From NCBI GenBank assembly GCA_964458015.1, contig CAYWGR010000053.1:1-31238 (forward strand): DNA of 31,238 nucleotides, in the 5' to 3' direction. The DNA is from CAYWGR01 sp964458015 (GTDB taxonomy: Bacteria > Planctomycetota > Planctomycetia > Pirellulales > Thermoguttaceae). The position numbers and the translations under genes were made by a program. Below the pieces are notes generated by a model, which worked only from the letters and a program-made list of their open reading frames with translations, had not been told where the DNA came from and searched no databases. This document shows, piece by piece, positions 15,943-22,588 of the stretch; within the stretch, counting starts at the first letter, position 1, and every line of letters starts with the position of its first letter.

Positions 15943-16803
15943 ATGCATGGCGAACCGCCGTTGGAATTTGATTCGCCTTTAGAGGCGTGTCCGCTTTGTG
16001 CCTCCTCCGTAATCCGGCCGTTCGGCCGGGATTATCGCAGTATTGCTATCGCACGCTGCGGCGGATGCGGCATGAAATTCATGAATCCCCAGTATACCGA
16101 CGCCTATTTGGCCAAGTTGTACTCGGAATACATCCCCGCGGACCAGCCGTTTGGGCCCGGAGCCGCTTATGAAGCGGTAGCCGAGAAACGCCGCGAGGAA
16201 AACTTCGCCCTGATCGAGCAGTATGTATCCGTGGGCCGGATGCTGGCAATCGGTTGCGGCGACGGGCTGGAGCTGAAAACCGCCATGCAACGCGGTTGGA
16301 CGGCCGAGGGTTTCGACGTGGATCCTACAACCACCCAACGGGTGGCGCGAGAGCTGAATGTCACGATCCACTCCGGCGATCTCTGCCGACTCGGACTTCC
16401 AGCGGAATCTTACGATTGCATCTATCTCGATCAGGTCATCGAACACCCCAAACAGCCCGGCGACTGCCTGCGCGAGGTATATCGGCTGTTACGCCCCGGC
16501 GGCGTAATGCTGCTCGGCTGCCCGAATATCATGTCGATTTCCTCGGCATTGAAGCTTTCTCTGGAGCGCCTCGGCTTCCCCCGCCGCAGACGAGGTCACT
16601 ACTACAACACGGAACACCATCTTTTCTACTATTCTCCCAACGTGTTGCAGCGGATTCTTGAGCAACACTACCGATTCCGGATTCTGCGCGTCCAGGGCGA
16701 TCCGTTGCGGCAGAAAAAGAAACAGCCCGGGCGTCTCTACATCGCACTGCACCGACGGATCCCCTGCCTCGAGTCGACCTTCCAGATTGTGGCGACCAAA
16801 TAG
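15943..16803 (+). CDS. SAM-dependent methyltransferase with N-terminal zinc ribbon
   Basis: 286 residues from ATG 15943; an in-frame TTG at 15928 is the only further upstream start, and neither has a good ribosome site. N-terminal zinc ribbon: Cys16/Cys19 (CPLC) and Cys39/Cys42 (CGGC) followed by FMNPQ. Class I methyltransferase core: motif I LAIGCGDGLEL at 101-111, acidic Asp125 or Asp127 (GFDVD), YLDQVIEHP at 161-169, LLRPGGVMLLGCPN at 182-195. This ribbon-plus-Methyltransf_23 arrangement is common in cell-envelope and polysaccharide clusters, but no such cluster is here, so the substrate is unknown. Confidence 0.88.
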   Translation: MHGEPPLEFDSPLEACPLCASSVIRPFGRDYRSIAIARCGGCGMKFMNPQYTDAYLAKLYSEYIPADQPFGPGAAYEAVAEKRREENFALIEQYVSVGRMLAIGCGDGLELKTAMQRGWTAEGFDVDPTTTQRVARELNVTIHSGDLCRLGLPAESYDCIYLDQVIEHPKQPGDCLREVYRLLRPGGVMLLGCPNIMSISSALKLSLERLGFPRRRRGHYYNTEHHLFYYSPNVLQRILEQHYRFRILRVQGDPLRQKKKQPGRLYIALHRRIPCLESTFQIVATK

Positions 16804-16921
16804 TTTCTGTTGTGGAAACGCGGTAGGCCAGGAGTCATTCTGAGCGCAGCGAAGAATCTTCCGCATTTTACGAGATTCTTCGCTGCGCTCAGAATGACAA
16901 TTGGGCTTTCCGCAACAGAAA
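16804..16921. mobile_element. 118-bp nested palindrome, MITE-like
   Basis: Outer inverted ends TTCTGTTGTGGAAA (16804-16817) and TTTCCGCAACAGAA (16908-16921) match at 13 of 14 positions. Inside lies a perfect 26-bp inverted repeat (16834-16859 with 16873-16898; core CATTCTGAGCGCAGCGAAGA) with a 13-base loop. It begins directly at the methyltransferase stop codon. No coding capacity. The size and terminal inverted repeats suggest a non-autonomous element or REP-like unit; no target-site duplication is evident. Confidence 0.65.
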
Positions 16922-16983
16922 ATAATAGCATTGCCGCGATTTCTTTTTTCTAAATGGCACATCGTTTGCATTATATTTTGGCC

Positions 16984-17266
16984 GTTGATGAGTTGCCCGG
17001 GGCGAAACGGGCAAACAGTTCAGCAACGCAAGCTGTCGACGGGGCCTGAGCAGAGAAGAGGCTTAGTAGGCAGGGGCCGGTTTTGAGAAGAGCATACGGT
17101 GTGAAGGCTAAAATCACGTAGATTTAAGCCTTTGCATATCGAACCCCCTTGAGAGCAGAGAAGTTTGGCACCCCCCCGACGGATCGGAGACCCAAGTTTC
17201 CGATCACGACTGGCGAGCTGAGAGTTGGTTGCCCGAGCCGACCTCAGCTCGCCTGTTCTTTTTTGC
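16984..17266 (+). ncRNA. Structured non-coding RNA candidate, family not recognised
   Basis: About 280 bases with no credible ORF and successive hairpins: TTGCCCG / CGGGCAA (16993-17014); CAGC / GCTG (17021-17035); GCCTGAGC with a bulged partner (17044-17072); AAGGCTAAAATC with GATTTAAGCCTT, 11 of 12 paired (17104-17132); GATCGGA / TCCGATC (about 17182-17206); then a strong terminator. An 11-base direct repeat GAGCAGAGAAG occurs at 17048 and 17153. A possible -10 box TATATT lies at 16972-16977, without a clear -35. It lacks the conserved blocks I know for RNase P RNA, tmRNA and SRP RNA, and I could not fit 6S RNA. The ends are estimates. No gene follows the terminator for over 400 bases, so it is more likely a stand-alone RNA than a leader. 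Confidence 0.6.
17212..17265 (+). terminator. Strong intrinsic terminator of the RNA candidate
   Basis: GGCGAGCTGAG (17212-17222) pairs perfectly with CTCAGCTCGCC (17243-17253), extended inward by GTTGG / CCGAC with one bulged A and one G-U pair, followed by TGTTCTTTTTT. No protein-coding gene precedes it closely on this strand: the nearest stop is more than 400 bases upstream. Confidence 0.88.
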
Positions 17267-17581
17267 TACAGCAAAATTGAACACCTGTTGCATTATTGAG
17301 CAGGGTTTCCTTCTCCCATTTTCTCACCAAGCTCTTCGGATCGCTAAAAATCTTCACTCGGGGTCTGACATTTCAGAAAATTTTGTGACAGTAATTCAAT
17401 AGTGTTTTGCCAGCTCATCGTCTATCAAATAACCAGATCGGGACGCATGCCTTCAAGTGTGATTTTCACAGGATACTTTTGCATCTATTCCAGTGAGCAG
17501 AGAGAAATGATCTTCAGGCAAGGGTTTGCAGCAGAGCAATCCGGTGAATTCTAGTTATAATTCATTAGGTATGATGACTAT
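17267..17581. other. AT-rich spacer without a recognisable gene
   Basis: About 315 bases, clearly poorer in GC than the flanks, with stops in all frames and no repeat I can define. It leads into the promoter of the toxin-antitoxin-chaperone cassette and appears to be part of the same acquired segment. Confidence 0.6.
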
Positions 17582-17609
17582 TTGACAATCCTAGGATTAC
17601 CGGTAAACT
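17582..17609 (+). promoter_or_regulatory. Candidate promoter of the TAC operon
   Basis: Perfect -35 TTGACA at 17582-17587 and TAAACT (4 of 6) at 17604-17609, spacer 16. Predicted start is about 80 bases ahead of the toxin ATG. Confidence 0.5.
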
Positions 17610-17670
17610 AATGCTACACATTAAAGTGTACTTCTATATGGTGGTGTGCCATTTTCCCCACTTGACCAAC

Positions 17671-17688
17671 GTTTAGTTAAAGCTAAAC
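17671..17688. promoter_or_regulatory. Palindrome just upstream of the toxin start, candidate antitoxin operator
   Basis: GTTTAG (17671-17676) and CTAAAC (17683-17688) around six bases, ending six bases before the ATG at 17695. HigA-type antitoxins bind palindromes in their own promoter or leader, so this is the best operator candidate. Confidence 0.5.
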
Positions 17689-17694
17689 TGAACT

Positions 17695-18105
17695 ATGGCG
17701 GAAGACGATACTTATATTGCCGCCAGAGGACGACTGCGAACTGTTGAATACGCCCGTCGTAAGGATGGGAGTATGCCAGCAAAGAGATTTCTTGAAAGCT
17801 TGCATCAGCGCGATCGGCTCCATCTATTAGCTTTTTTTGGGCGTTTAGCTGATATTGGTGAGAATCGCATGTCTCAAAACGATCAGGTGTTCAAGCACGA
17901 AAGAGATTCTCTGTGGACGTTCAAAAGAAAAAGTAAACATAGTGACAAGGGCGGGGATGGGATGATTAGGATTCCTTGTTTCCGTCGCGATGATCGGTGG
18001 ATTTTAACTCACGGTTTTTGGAAACCGCCGAAAAGTAAGTGGCCAGAACGTGAATTTACAATTGCCGAAGAAATCAGATTAGAGTTCCTGAATAATTACG
18101 ACTAA
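17695..18105 (+). CDS. HigB-like toxin (RelE/Gp49 superfamily) of a TAC system
   Basis: 136 residues. The C-terminal half carries the HigB/Gp49-type pattern: LWTFKRK (73-79), MIRIPCFRRDDRWILTHGF (90-108), the Lys-rich WKPPKSKWPEREF, and a closing helix with AEEIRLEF. The family are RelE-fold endoribonucleases that cut mRNA, mostly at the ribosome; the basic aromatic segment 95-117 would hold the RNA-contacting residues. First gene of a three-gene unit, 30 bases upstream of the antitoxin; toxin-first order is usual for higBA. Base composition is visibly more AT-rich than neighbouring chromosomal genes. No strong ribosome site precedes the ATG, in keeping with low toxin output. Confidence 0.8.
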   Translation: MAEDDTYIAARGRLRTVEYARRKDGSMPAKRFLESLHQRDRLHLLAFFGRLADIGENRMSQNDQVFKHERDSLWTFKRKSKHSDKGGDGMIRIPCFRRDDRWILTHGFWKPPKSKWPEREFTIAEEIRLEFLNNYD

Positions 18106-18135
18106 AAATCAACAACCCATAAGAAGGTAATAGAC

Positions 18136-18531
18136 ATGCTGAACAGTGACGTGTCGCGACTGGCTAATAACCCGGATGACTTACGGATCTTTCAGCAAGA
18201 GCGATTAGTGGTTGAGGTTTCTCAACTAATGTGCGAGGCCATGAAGGATCGCGGTATTAGGCGGAAAAAATTGGCCGAGATGCTCAAAAAGAGCAAGGGG
18301 CGGATCAGCCAGATACTCAACGGTGAAACCAATCTGACCTTGTATACCATTGCTGATATCTTCACCGCATTGGGGAAAACAGCTACTGTATCAATAGAAG
18401 ACATATATACCGAGCGTCCCATATTACATTGCCTTGGCAATGCGAGTTTTGCCATGCCATCAAGAACCAGATGGGAAATCGAGGACGAGCCGATTCCTGA
18501 TACCTGTCGAAACATGTACATGGCTAGCTAA
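18136..18531 (+). CDS. HigA-like antitoxin (XRE helix-turn-helix) with C-terminal extension
   Basis: 131 residues. Helix-turn-helix about 28-80: VSQLMCEAMKDRGIRRKKLA then EMLKKSKGRISQILNGETNL, the typical HTH_3 recognition helix. It neutralises the toxin and represses the operon. The part after about residue 87 (start YTERPILHCLG) is an added tail of some 45 residues, rich in hydrophobic and aromatic positions (Phe105, Trp113, Met128, Met129). In chaperone-dependent HigA antitoxins such a tail is the chaperone-addiction (ChAD) region that makes the antitoxin unstable without its SecB-like partner. A good ribosome site AAGAAGG (18121-18127) should give more antitoxin than toxin. The stop is seven bases before the chaperone gene. 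Confidence 0.85.
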   Translation: MLNSDVSRLANNPDDLRIFQQERLVVEVSQLMCEAMKDRGIRRKKLAEMLKKSKGRISQILNGETNLTLYTIADIFTALGKTATVSIEDIYTERPILHCLGNASFAMPSRTRWEIEDEPIPDTCRNMYMAS

Positions 18532-18538
18532 AAAGATT

Positions 18539-19066
18539 ATGACAGAATCGAAGCAAAAAAGCCTATCGTTAATGGATTTAGCCAATTTGTTGGCTCCAAA
18601 GACCAGACTAAGTGATATCCATCTCACCAACTCAGTTATTCGATCACGACCAGATGCTAGCGAGGGACCTCTGAGAGCCGAATATGCATTTGGTGCAATT
18701 ACTGAAATAGACAAAGAAAATAGCAGAATACATGTACATGCATCTTTACGTGTGTGTGCAAAAAAAGTCCAAACAGATGGTGGGAATGACGAATACATCC
18801 AAGATGGAGAGCATAGCGAAAGACAAGAATTAATGCATATTGAAGCAGAGTTCTTGTTAACTTATGGGCTTACTTCAACAGATGGCGTAGACCAAGAACA
18901 TGCCGATGCGTTTGGGCGCATGAATGGTATTCATAATATATGGTCTTACTGGCGAGAATACGTTCAGTCAACTACAGTACGACTTGGTTTACCTGCTTTA
19001 ACACTACCGCCTGTAACTGGAGCAACATTGCTTCAACACTATAGCAGCGATCCTACCAAATCTTAG
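18539..19066 (+). CDS. SecB-like chaperone of a toxin-antitoxin-chaperone system
   Basis: 175 residues from ATG 18539. The C-terminal part is the recognisable SecB block: WSYWREYVQSTTVRLGLPAL (135-154) then TLPPV, equivalent to [20 protein letters not shown] of E. coli SecB. It is even closer to the Mycobacterium tuberculosis Rv1957 pattern REYV...T.RL.LP.LTL. The central residues (46-72 and 97-116) alternate as beta-strands like the SecB sheet; the acidic loop 79-95 is variable. SecB family members are tetrameric holdases. Directly behind a HigB/HigA pair the likely client is the antitoxin, so that loss of chaperone frees the toxin. The seven-base spacing to higA suggests coupled translation. 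The house-keeping role in Sec export is less likely given the context. Confidence 0.82.
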   Translation: MTESKQKSLSLMDLANLLAPKTRLSDIHLTNSVIRSRPDASEGPLRAEYAFGAITEIDKENSRIHVHASLRVCAKKVQTDGGNDEYIQDGEHSERQELMHIEAEFLLTYGLTSTDGVDQEHADAFGRMNGIHNIWSYWREYVQSTTVRLGLPALTLPPVTGATLLQHYSSDPTKS

Positions 19067-19159
19067 GCCAAATGTTTCTAAAGTCGTCAACCATCAATAC
19101 CAGCGTTTCTGGGCGGAGTGTTGGTGACACGGGGAAAAAATTGTGCCCAAACACTACCG

Positions 19160-19175
19160 TACCAACCCTTTGGTA
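19160..19175. repeat. Short palindrome in the TAC-RDD spacer
   Basis: TACCAA, loop CCCT, TTGGTA. It lies 94 bases after the chaperone stop in the 165-base spacer before the RDD gene. Could be an operator or weak hairpin; no U-tract follows. Confidence 0.35.
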
Positions 19176-19231
19176 TTTCCCTCTCAAGAACTTCCGCTTG
19201 TGTAATGCGGGTTTGCCGCCATAATGGGGCC

Positions 19232-20080
19232 ATGATCGACGCAACTGGGCAACTCGATACGCATATTGAAATTGTTACGCCCGAAAATATCGCCTTCCAC
19301 TATCGTGTGGCAGGGCCTTTTCGCCGTCTGCCGGCGTTTCTGATCGACACCGCCATCCGTCTGGGGATTGCCATTGTCGGGATGTTGATTTTCTCGCTCA
19401 TTTTCGGCAGCGCCGGACTCGACGGCGTCGGCATGGGGTTCAGCCTGCTGCTGTGGTTTGTTCTGGCTTGGTTTTACGGCGGCCTGTTCGAGACATTTTG
19501 GAACGGCCAAACGCCCGGCAAGCGGCTGATGGGCATTCGCGTCGTCTCGGTCGAAGGGCTGCCGATCACGCCGCTGCAAGCCATTTTGCGGAACATTTTG
19601 CGCGAGGTGGACGCCCAGCCGCTGATCTTCTACCAAGTGGGAATGCTGGCCGCCATGCTCAACCGGCGTTTCCAGCGACTTGGCGACTTGGCCTGCGGCA
19701 CGATGGTCGTGGTCGAGGGGCATCATCACCTGCAAGAGATGACGCGCGTCGACGAACCGGAAGCCTTGCGTTTGGCGGCCTTGATTCCGCCGTCGTTCCA
19801 GCCGAACCGCTCCTTGGCCCGGGCGTTGGCGGGGTATGTCGCCCGGCGGCAGCGGTTTCCTTGGGGCCGGCGCATGGAAATCGCCCGGCACTTGGGCGAG
19901 CCCCTGCGGCGAAAGTTCGAGTTGCCGGTGAATATTGACCTCGATCTGATGCTTTGCGGGCTGTACCATCGCGCTTTCATTACCGACCATGAGACGGCGG
20001 CCTCGGCGGGCGATTCGCCGTTTATGCCGGCGGTTAAATCGCCTTCACCGTATACAGTCGCGGAGGTTGAGGAAGAATAA
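19232..20080 (+). CDS. RDD family membrane protein
   Basis: 282 residues. RDD domain about 17-165: RRLPAFLIDTAIRLG at 31-45 (the R and D of the name), membrane helix 41-58, helix 69-87, then NGQTPGKRLMGIRVV at 91-105 and further hydrophobic stretch 128-143. The C-terminal 100 residues are soluble. Transport or scaffold role is unknown for this type. Start ATG 19232 is used: the frame is open further upstream, but the residues there do not resemble the family. First gene of a seven-gene block that runs to 26156 with overlaps, an arrangement repeatedly seen around MoxR ATPases. Confidence 0.88.
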   Translation: MIDATGQLDTHIEIVTPENIAFHYRVAGPFRRLPAFLIDTAIRLGIAIVGMLIFSLIFGSAGLDGVGMGFSLLLWFVLAWFYGGLFETFWNGQTPGKRLMGIRVVSVEGLPITPLQAILRNILREVDAQPLIFYQVGMLAAMLNRRFQRLGDLACGTMVVVEGHHHLQEMTRVDEPEALRLAALIPPSFQPNRSLARALAGYVARRQRFPWGRRMEIARHLGEPLRRKFELPVNIDLDLMLCGLYHRAFITDHETAASAGDSPFMPAVKSPSPYTVAEVEEE

Positions 20081-20108
20081 AGAATAACGTTGATGAGAGT
20101 CCTTGCTT

Positions 20109-21089
20109 GTGAAAACCGTTGATATCCTAAAAACCAGGCGTGAGCAGTGGCACGAGTTGGAGCAACTGTGTGCGCGGATGGAGCGTCCCTGGCGGCGCAC
20201 GCTGTCGGCCGAGTCGGCCACGCGGTTTTCCACGTTATATCGCTCCGCCTGCGCCGATCTTGCCCTGGCCGACGCCTATCAGTTGCCGCCCGCAATGATC
20301 GACTATCTCCATCAACTCGTGGGCCGGGCGCACAATCAGCTTTACCGCAGCCAGACCCTGAACTACCGCACCTGGTTCCGCGAGTTGTTCCTCGTGGCGC
20401 CGCGGCGGATGTTCGGCGATCGTTGCCTATGGGTGGCAGCCTGCTTGTTTTGGGGCGTTTTCTTTTTGGCGGGCATCATGGCTTGGTACACGCCCGGCTT
20501 TGCCGAACGGGTATTGGGCAAAACACACCTCATGCAGCTTGAAGACAGCTACTCCTCGCCCGTCCGCCGCGGACTGATCGAAGGCGGCGAGCAAGGCAGC
20601 GGCATGGCGGGCTTCTATGTGTTCAACAATGTGGGCATCGGGCTGCGGTGTTTTTCCTTCGGGCTGCTGCTGGGCATCGGCGGACTTTATGTCACCCTGT
20701 TCAACGCCATCATGCTGGGCACATCGTTCGGTTTCATGGCCAAGTCGCCCCATGCGGAAAACTTTTTCCAATTCGTCACCGCCCACGGACCGTTCGAGTT
20801 GACGGCCATTGTTCTGTGTTCAGCCGCTGGATTGCGGATGGGGTTTTCGCTGATCGACACGCGCGGGCTGACCCGCGGCGCGTCGTTGCGCCGTGCCGCG
20901 ACCGAATCGATGTCGATTCTATGGGCCGCCGTGGTCATGTTCGTTTTGGCGGCGGGAATCGAGGCGTTTTTGTCGCCGTCTTCCGCGCCCTATGCAATCA
21001 AGGCCGCCACGGCGATCTTGTCGTGCATTCTCTTGTTCTTCTACTTCGTCATCCTCGGCTATCCGCGCGGAACACGTCATGCAGCTTGA
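20109..21089 (+). CDS. Stage II sporulation protein M (SpoIIM) family membrane protein
   Basis: 326 residues from GTG 20109 (GAGAG at 20094-20098); an in-frame TTG at 20103 is possible. Membrane helices about 106-126, 168-205, 231-247, 266-288 and 296-317. SpoIIM family signatures: NNVGIGLRCFSFGLLLGIGG (173-192), FNAIMLGTSFGF, HGPFELTAIVLCSAAGLRMG. In Firmicutes SpoIIM belongs to the engulfment machinery; in non-sporulating lineages such as this one the homologue travels with RDD, MoxR and DUF58 genes and has another, unknown envelope role. Its end overlaps the next gene by 11 bases. Confidence 0.9.
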   Translation: MKTVDILKTRREQWHELEQLCARMERPWRRTLSAESATRFSTLYRSACADLALADAYQLPPAMIDYLHQLVGRAHNQLYRSQTLNYRTWFRELFLVAPRRMFGDRCLWVAACLFWGVFFLAGIMAWYTPGFAERVLGKTHLMQLEDSYSSPVRRGLIEGGEQGSGMAGFYVFNNVGIGLRCFSFGLLLGIGGLYVTLFNAIMLGTSFGFMAKSPHAENFFQFVTAHGPFELTAIVLCSAAGLRMGFSLIDTRGLTRGASLRRAATESMSILWAAVVMFVLAAGIEAFLSPSSAPYAIKAATAILSCILLFFYFVILGYPRGTRHAA

Positions 21090-21891
21090 CAGCAATCGAA
21101 TTGTGATTCGCGAACGCGGGTTGCTCGACCTGCTCGATCTGGCGTTGTTCGTCATCCGCACTTTTGCCGGGCCGTTGATCGGCGCCTTGGCCTTGGGCAT
21201 TGTGCCGGCCATGCTTCTGAACGCATGGATCTTGGCCGACTTGGCCGAGCCGGGGTTCGATGAGCCGATCCCGATGGCCTATATGTGGTGGATGCTGATG
21301 TTGGTGGTTTGGGAAACGCCCTTGGTCACATCTTTCGCGACGTTGTATTTAGGCGAAGCGGCGTTTCAAGAGCGGCCTCATATGGGCAGCGTTTTCCGGT
21401 CGGCGATCCATGCATTGCCGCAACTGATCGTTTTTCAGGTGCTGCTTCGCGGTTTGCTGATGCCCTTGGTGGTCACATGGTTTTTCCCCTTCGCCGTTTG
21501 GCCGTATCTCAACGAGGTGATTTTGTTGGAGCGCAATCCGTTGCGAAAGCAGCCGGGCCGCATCACCACCTATCGCCGCACCCGGGCGCTGCACTTCGGC
21601 GCCGCCGGCGATCTGTTCGCGCGGTGGATGGTCGCCGCGGGATTCGGCTCGCTGCTGGCCGTTTCGCTGTGGATTTCCATGCAGATCACCGTGGGCATGC
21701 TTTTGAACGAATGGCAGTGGGAAGGACTGACCTACACGCTCTACTATCCGTTGGCGTTGTGGATCGTCGTCGGCTACTTTACCGTGGTCCGTTTTTTAGG
21801 TTATCTTGACCTCCGCATTCGCCGCGAAGGTTGGGAGGTGGAATTGATGATGCGCGCCGAAGGGGCCCGACTGTCGAGGCAACTGGCATGA
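21079..21891 (+). CDS. Multi-pass membrane protein of the MoxR operon, unknown function
   Basis: 270 residues. Hydrophobic segments at about 20-55, 66-90, 108-140, 180-207 and 218-240, then a charged tail with YLDLRIRREGWEVELMMRAEG (242-262). That tail motif recurs in uncharacterised membrane proteins of similar operons. The start ATG 21079 lies inside the end of the SpoIIM gene and the stop shares ATGA with the DUF4129 gene, so translation is coupled on both sides. I recognise no catalytic motif. Confidence 0.8.
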   Translation: MQLDSNRIVIRERGLLDLLDLALFVIRTFAGPLIGALALGIVPAMLLNAWILADLAEPGFDEPIPMAYMWWMLMLVVWETPLVTSFATLYLGEAAFQERPHMGSVFRSAIHALPQLIVFQVLLRGLLMPLVVTWFFPFAVWPYLNEVILLERNPLRKQPGRITTYRRTRALHFGAAGDLFARWMVAAGFGSLLAVSLWISMQITVGMLLNEWQWEGLTYTLYYPLALWIVVGYFTVVRFLGYLDLRIRREGWEVELMMRAEGARLSRQLA

Positions 21892-22523
21892 GCGATCCCG
21901 TAAACGACGGCCGCGAGGCCCTGCAACCGTGGTTCGGATACCCTTGGTACGACGCCTCGAACGACGGCGTTCGTCGGGTCGAGGTGTCGCCGCCCCGAGG
22001 GCCTCTGATCGATCTATCCGGGCCGCTGCTGCAATACCTGGCTTGGTCTATCATCGCGTTGTTCCTGATTACGGCCGCCGGACTTCTGATATTTGCCTAT
22101 CTGCGCCGCGAACGCACGCCGTCGTCCGACAAAGACGAGAAAACCATCGCCGATGCCGAACGCATCGAGGCGTTGCCGGAACTGCCGTCGCAGAATATCG
22201 ACGACCTGCTGGGCGAAGCTCGACGATGCTACGAGCAGGGCGATTACCGCGCGGCAATCATCTACTTGTTCAGTCATCAATTGGTGCGGCTCGACAAGCG
22301 TCAGATCATCCATTTAGCCCGCGGCAAGACAAATTGGCAATACTTGCGCGAAGTCGGGCGGCGTTCTTCGCTGGGCGAACTGTTGGAACATACGATCACG
22401 GTGTTTGAAGAGGTCTATTTCGGCCACCATTCCCTCGAACGCACGCGATTCGAGAGTTGCTGGTTCCGGCTCGACGAGTTCGAGCGCCTGGCCGAAGAAG
22501 GGCGGATCGTGGTTAGTGGCTAG
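21888..22523 (+). CDS. DUF4129 domain protein
   Basis: 211 residues: a short outward N-terminal segment (WFGYPWYDASNDGVRRVEV), one membrane helix about 46-68, and a cytoplasmic helical DUF4129 domain with DDLLGEARRCYEQGDYRAAI (about 104-123) and FEEVYFGHH...FESCWFRLDEFE near the end. Start ATG 21888 overlaps the upstream stop (ATGA). The final residues VVSG and the stop codon are written by heptad array E (22513-22561), so the natural C-terminus may have been changed by repeat insertion. Same operon as SpoIIM, DUF4350, MoxR and DUF58. Confidence 0.85.
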   Translation: MSDPVNDGREALQPWFGYPWYDASNDGVRRVEVSPPRGPLIDLSGPLLQYLAWSIIALFLITAAGLLIFAYLRRERTPSSDKDEKTIADAERIEALPELPSQNIDDLLGEARRCYEQGDYRAAIIYLFSHQLVRLDKRQIIHLARGKTNWQYLREVGRRSSLGELLEHTITVFEEVYFGHHSLERTRFESCWFRLDEFERLAEEGRIVVSG

Positions 22524-22561
22524 TGATTAGTGGCTAGTGGCTAGTGGTTAGTGTTTAGTAG
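22513..22561. repeat. Heptad repeat array E (YTAGTGG type)
   Basis: Seven units: TTAGTGG, CTAGTGA, TTAGTGG, CTAGTGG, CTAGTGG, TTAGTGT, TTAGTAG. It overlaps the DUF4129 stop codon at 22521-22523. A purine-rich run follows (22561-22592) that is roughly complementary to the pyrimidine tract of array F. Confidence 0.88.
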
Positions 22562-22588
22562 AGAGGAAAGAAGAGAGAGCAAAGAGGA

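Noticed and set aside
16834..16898. Rho-independent terminator of the methyltransferase gene
   Set aside because: A 26-bp stem without U-tract, recurring elsewhere in another context and enclosed by outer inverted ends; it fits a repeat element better, though it may still affect the transcript.
16984..17080. c-di-GMP (GEMM) riboswitch
   Set aside because: GGGCAAAC and ACGCAAG resemble GEMM pieces, but the P2 tetraloop arrangement and the GGTAGGTAG-type 3' part are missing, and no gene follows closely.
22513..22561. CRISPR array
   Set aside because: Units are seven bases with no spacers; a degenerate tandem repeat.
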